From the NCBI GenBank assembly GCA_001940645.1, contig MDVS01000041.1, positions 1 to 16,431 on the forward strand: a stretch of 16,431 nt of DNA, given 5' to 3'. Both the position numbers and the translations under genes were made by a program. Below the pieces are notes generated by a model. That model was given only the letters and a program-made list of their open reading frames with translations, had not been told where the DNA came from and made no database searches. Origin of the DNA: Candidatus Heimdallarchaeota archaeon LC_3. Lineage in GTDB: Archaea; Asgardarchaeota; Heimdallarchaeia; Hodarchaeales; LC-3. This document shows, piece by piece, positions 15,335-16,431 of this stretch. Numbering within the stretch: position 1 is the stretch's first letter; each line of letters opens with the position of its first letter.

Positions 15335-15355
15335 AATTATTTATTGTAAATAATT
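15335..15355. terminator. Hairpin between convergent genes, possible bidirectional terminator
   Basis: AATTATTTA-TTG-TAAATAATT is a perfect 9-bp inverted repeat with a 3-base loop. It lies just after the last gene of the long operon and overlaps the stop codon of the convergent gene. It is AT-only in the stem, so it is weak, but its placement suits termination or 3'-end protection on both strands. Confidence 0.4.
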
Positions 15356-16167
15356 GAAAAAAGAGTTTCTAATGCTATAGCCATCCTTGAACCATACCAA
15401 CTAAGATAAGAACCATCAACAATCTCAATTTTTTTTGGATGTACCTTCCCAAGATCCTTATAACGCTTTTTTATTTCAGTGATGTCATTATTTGTAAAAT
15501 TATAAGGTTCAGTAGGTAATAATATAATATCTGGATTATATTTTTTTATCACTTCATCTAAATCAACCTCAGGATATCTAGAAGAAGTAAAATTGGCTGA
15601 AACATTTTCTAATCGCAAAAACTTTAAAACATCATGAATATATGTTTCATTATTAATCGTCATCCAAGGATTTTTCCATATAGGACAAAAGACACTAAAT
15701 TTATCATACTTAATTTTATTAATATTTCTAATAATCCTCTCAGTTCTATTTTTTATATCTGTTACTAAATTACTTACATGAACACTATCTTCCAAACCAC
15801 AAATTTCAATAATTTGATCTAATAATTTAAAACTATCGTTGATTGTTTTTGGATATGTTACAAACACAGGAATATTAGAGAAAATCAATTCTTTTATATG
15901 ATTTTCTTGGTTTTCTTCTTTATTCGCGATAATTAAATCAGGTTTTAAAGAAAAAATTAAATTTACATCGGGATTTTTAGTTCCACCACAAATATGTCTA
16001 GGAGAATATTGTGCTTCTTTAGGGAAAATACAATATTTTGTAACACCAATTATTCTATTTTTTAATCCAAAAGAAAAAAGGGTCTCAGTAATTGATGGAA
16101 CTAATGATATGATTTTATTTGATGAAATGGAAGAAAATTTTTGTCCAATTGAATCATAAAAAGGCAT
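15337..16167 (-). CDS. BtuF-like helical-backbone metal-chelate-binding protein, no signal peptide
   Basis: The 276-residue protein belongs to the class III periplasmic binding protein fold that binds cobalamin, haem or iron-siderophore complexes. Recognisable parts are ISLVPSITETLFSFGL (20-35), RIIGVTKYCIFP, the GGTKNPDVNLIFSLKPDLIIANKEEN run, a VFVTYPKTINDSF segment, and the C-terminal lobe with NPWMTIN, RYPEVDLDEVI and DIILLPTEPY. There is no signal peptide, lipobox or transmembrane helix at the N-terminus, so the product appears cytoplasmic. Such signal-less members are known as a separate subgroup, but I know of no settled function. No ABC permease or ATPase lies alongside. Its stop is 11 bp from the convergent citrate synthase-fusion gene, so it is a separate transcription unit. 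A TATA-like element sits ahead of the ATG. Confidence 0.8.
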   Translation of the reverse strand: MPFYDSIGQKFSSISSNKIISLVPSITETLFSFGLKNRIIGVTKYCIFPKEAQYSPRHICGGTKNPDVNLIFSLKPDLIIANKEENQENHIKELIFSNIPVFVTYPKTINDSFKLLDQIIEICGLEDSVHVSNLVTDIKNRTERIIRNINKIKYDKFSVFCPIWKNPWMTINNETYIHDVLKFLRLENVSANFTSSRYPEVDLDEVIKKYNPDIILLPTEPYNFTNNDITEIKKRYKDLGKVHPKKIEIVDGSYLSWYGSRMAIALETLFSIIYNK

Positions 16168-16191
16168 AATAAGTCACAGACGTGAAATAAC

Positions 16192-16199
16192 TATTAATA
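16192..16199 (-). promoter_or_regulatory. Candidate TATA box for the BtuF-like gene
   Basis: TATTAATA, about 25-32 bp before the ATG, is at the distance seen for archaeal genes with nearly leaderless transcripts. It sits between two copies of ATAACT (16187-16192 and 16197-16202), which could be a direct-repeat protein site. All of this rests on short AT-rich matches. Confidence 0.35.
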
Positions 16200-16320
16200 A
16201 CTCATTCACTAAAGGATAATTATTAATTTCTTTATATTTTACTCGAGTTGCACTTTTTAATCTCTTGAATTTTTCGGTTATTTACATCTTTCATTTCTCC
16301 TTGATTTCAAAATTCTCTTA

Positions 16321-16431
16321 TCAATTACGTTTAATATATTCTTCATGAAAGTCATTAGCCCATGTTGGACATCCAGGAATGTTTTCACCTTCTTGACTTT
16401 CAAAAAAGACTGAAATTTTCCAGACAGAGAA
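16321..16431 (-). CDS. C-terminal fragment of an unrecognised protein
   Basis: A minus-strand frame enters from the right edge and ends at a TGA (complement of 16321-16323), giving 36 residues. The tail reads ENIPGCPTWANDFHEEYIKRN after a stretch rich in aromatic and hydrophobic residues (FSVWKISVFF). The composition looks like real coding sequence rather than noise, but no family can be named from so little. The 153 bp between this stop and the BtuF-like start holds only that gene's promoter candidate. Confidence 0.45.
   Translation of the reverse strand, partial: FSVWKISVFFESQEGENIPGCPTWANDFHEEYIKRN

Overview
The window is a very AT-rich stretch, probably archaeal. The support for this is TATA-box-like elements 25-50 bp ahead of several starts, short leaders with GGTGAT-type ribosome binding sites, an oligo-T stretch between genes, a two-subunit ferredoxin oxidoreductase with a fused gamma-alpha subunit, and an ISH3-like transposase fragment. 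An Asgard (Heimdall-like) archaeon is my best guess, but no rRNA or other phylogenetic marker is present, so the lineage is an inference.

Layout. (a) 1-1492, minus strand: the N-terminal part of a DDE transposase runs off the left edge. Next to it is a secreted HExxH metalloprotease that stops abruptly at its C-terminus, as if an insertion had cut it. (b) 1614-2534, minus strand: lipoyl synthase (lipA). (c) 2535-2932: a divergent 398 bp intergenic region with promoter elements for both sides and a palindrome. (d) 2933-6326, plus strand: 2-oxoacid:ferredoxin oxidoreductase gamma-alpha and beta subunits, overlapping by ATGA, followed closely by endonuclease III. (e) 6443-15325, plus strand: a tightly packed seven-gene run. 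It holds an HD-domain phosphohydrolase, an isocitrate-dehydrogenase-family enzyme, a divergent split LeuC/LeuD-like hydro-lyase, a fused LeuC-LeuD aconitase, a succinyl-CoA-synthetase-beta-like subunit, and a 716-residue fusion of a succinyl-CoA-synthetase-alpha domain with a full-length citrate-synthase domain. (f) 15337-16431, minus strand: a BtuF-like metal-chelate-binding protein without a signal peptide, and the last 36 codons of an unrecognised gene.

Together the plus-strand enzymes cover every step between succinyl-CoA and acetyl-CoA plus oxaloacetate: 2-oxoglutarate:ferredoxin oxidoreductase, isocitrate dehydrogenase, aconitase and an ATP-citrate-lyase-like complex. This is the acetyl-CoA-releasing half of a reductive TCA cycle, or the same arc of a reversible or oxidative cycle. 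The other half (malate dehydrogenase, fumarase, fumarate reductase, a separate succinyl-CoA synthetase) is not in the window.

The most unusual element is the last pair of genes. Canonical ATP-citrate lyase and citryl-CoA lyase carry a short citrate-synthase-like domain, and ATP-citrate lyase has an FGGA motif at the second active-site position. This protein keeps a roughly 360-residue citrate synthase domain with both catalytic histidines and the catalytic aspartate. It may be an independently assembled ATP-citrate lyase. The neighbouring split hydro-lyase also departs from the canonical active site, and its substrate is open.
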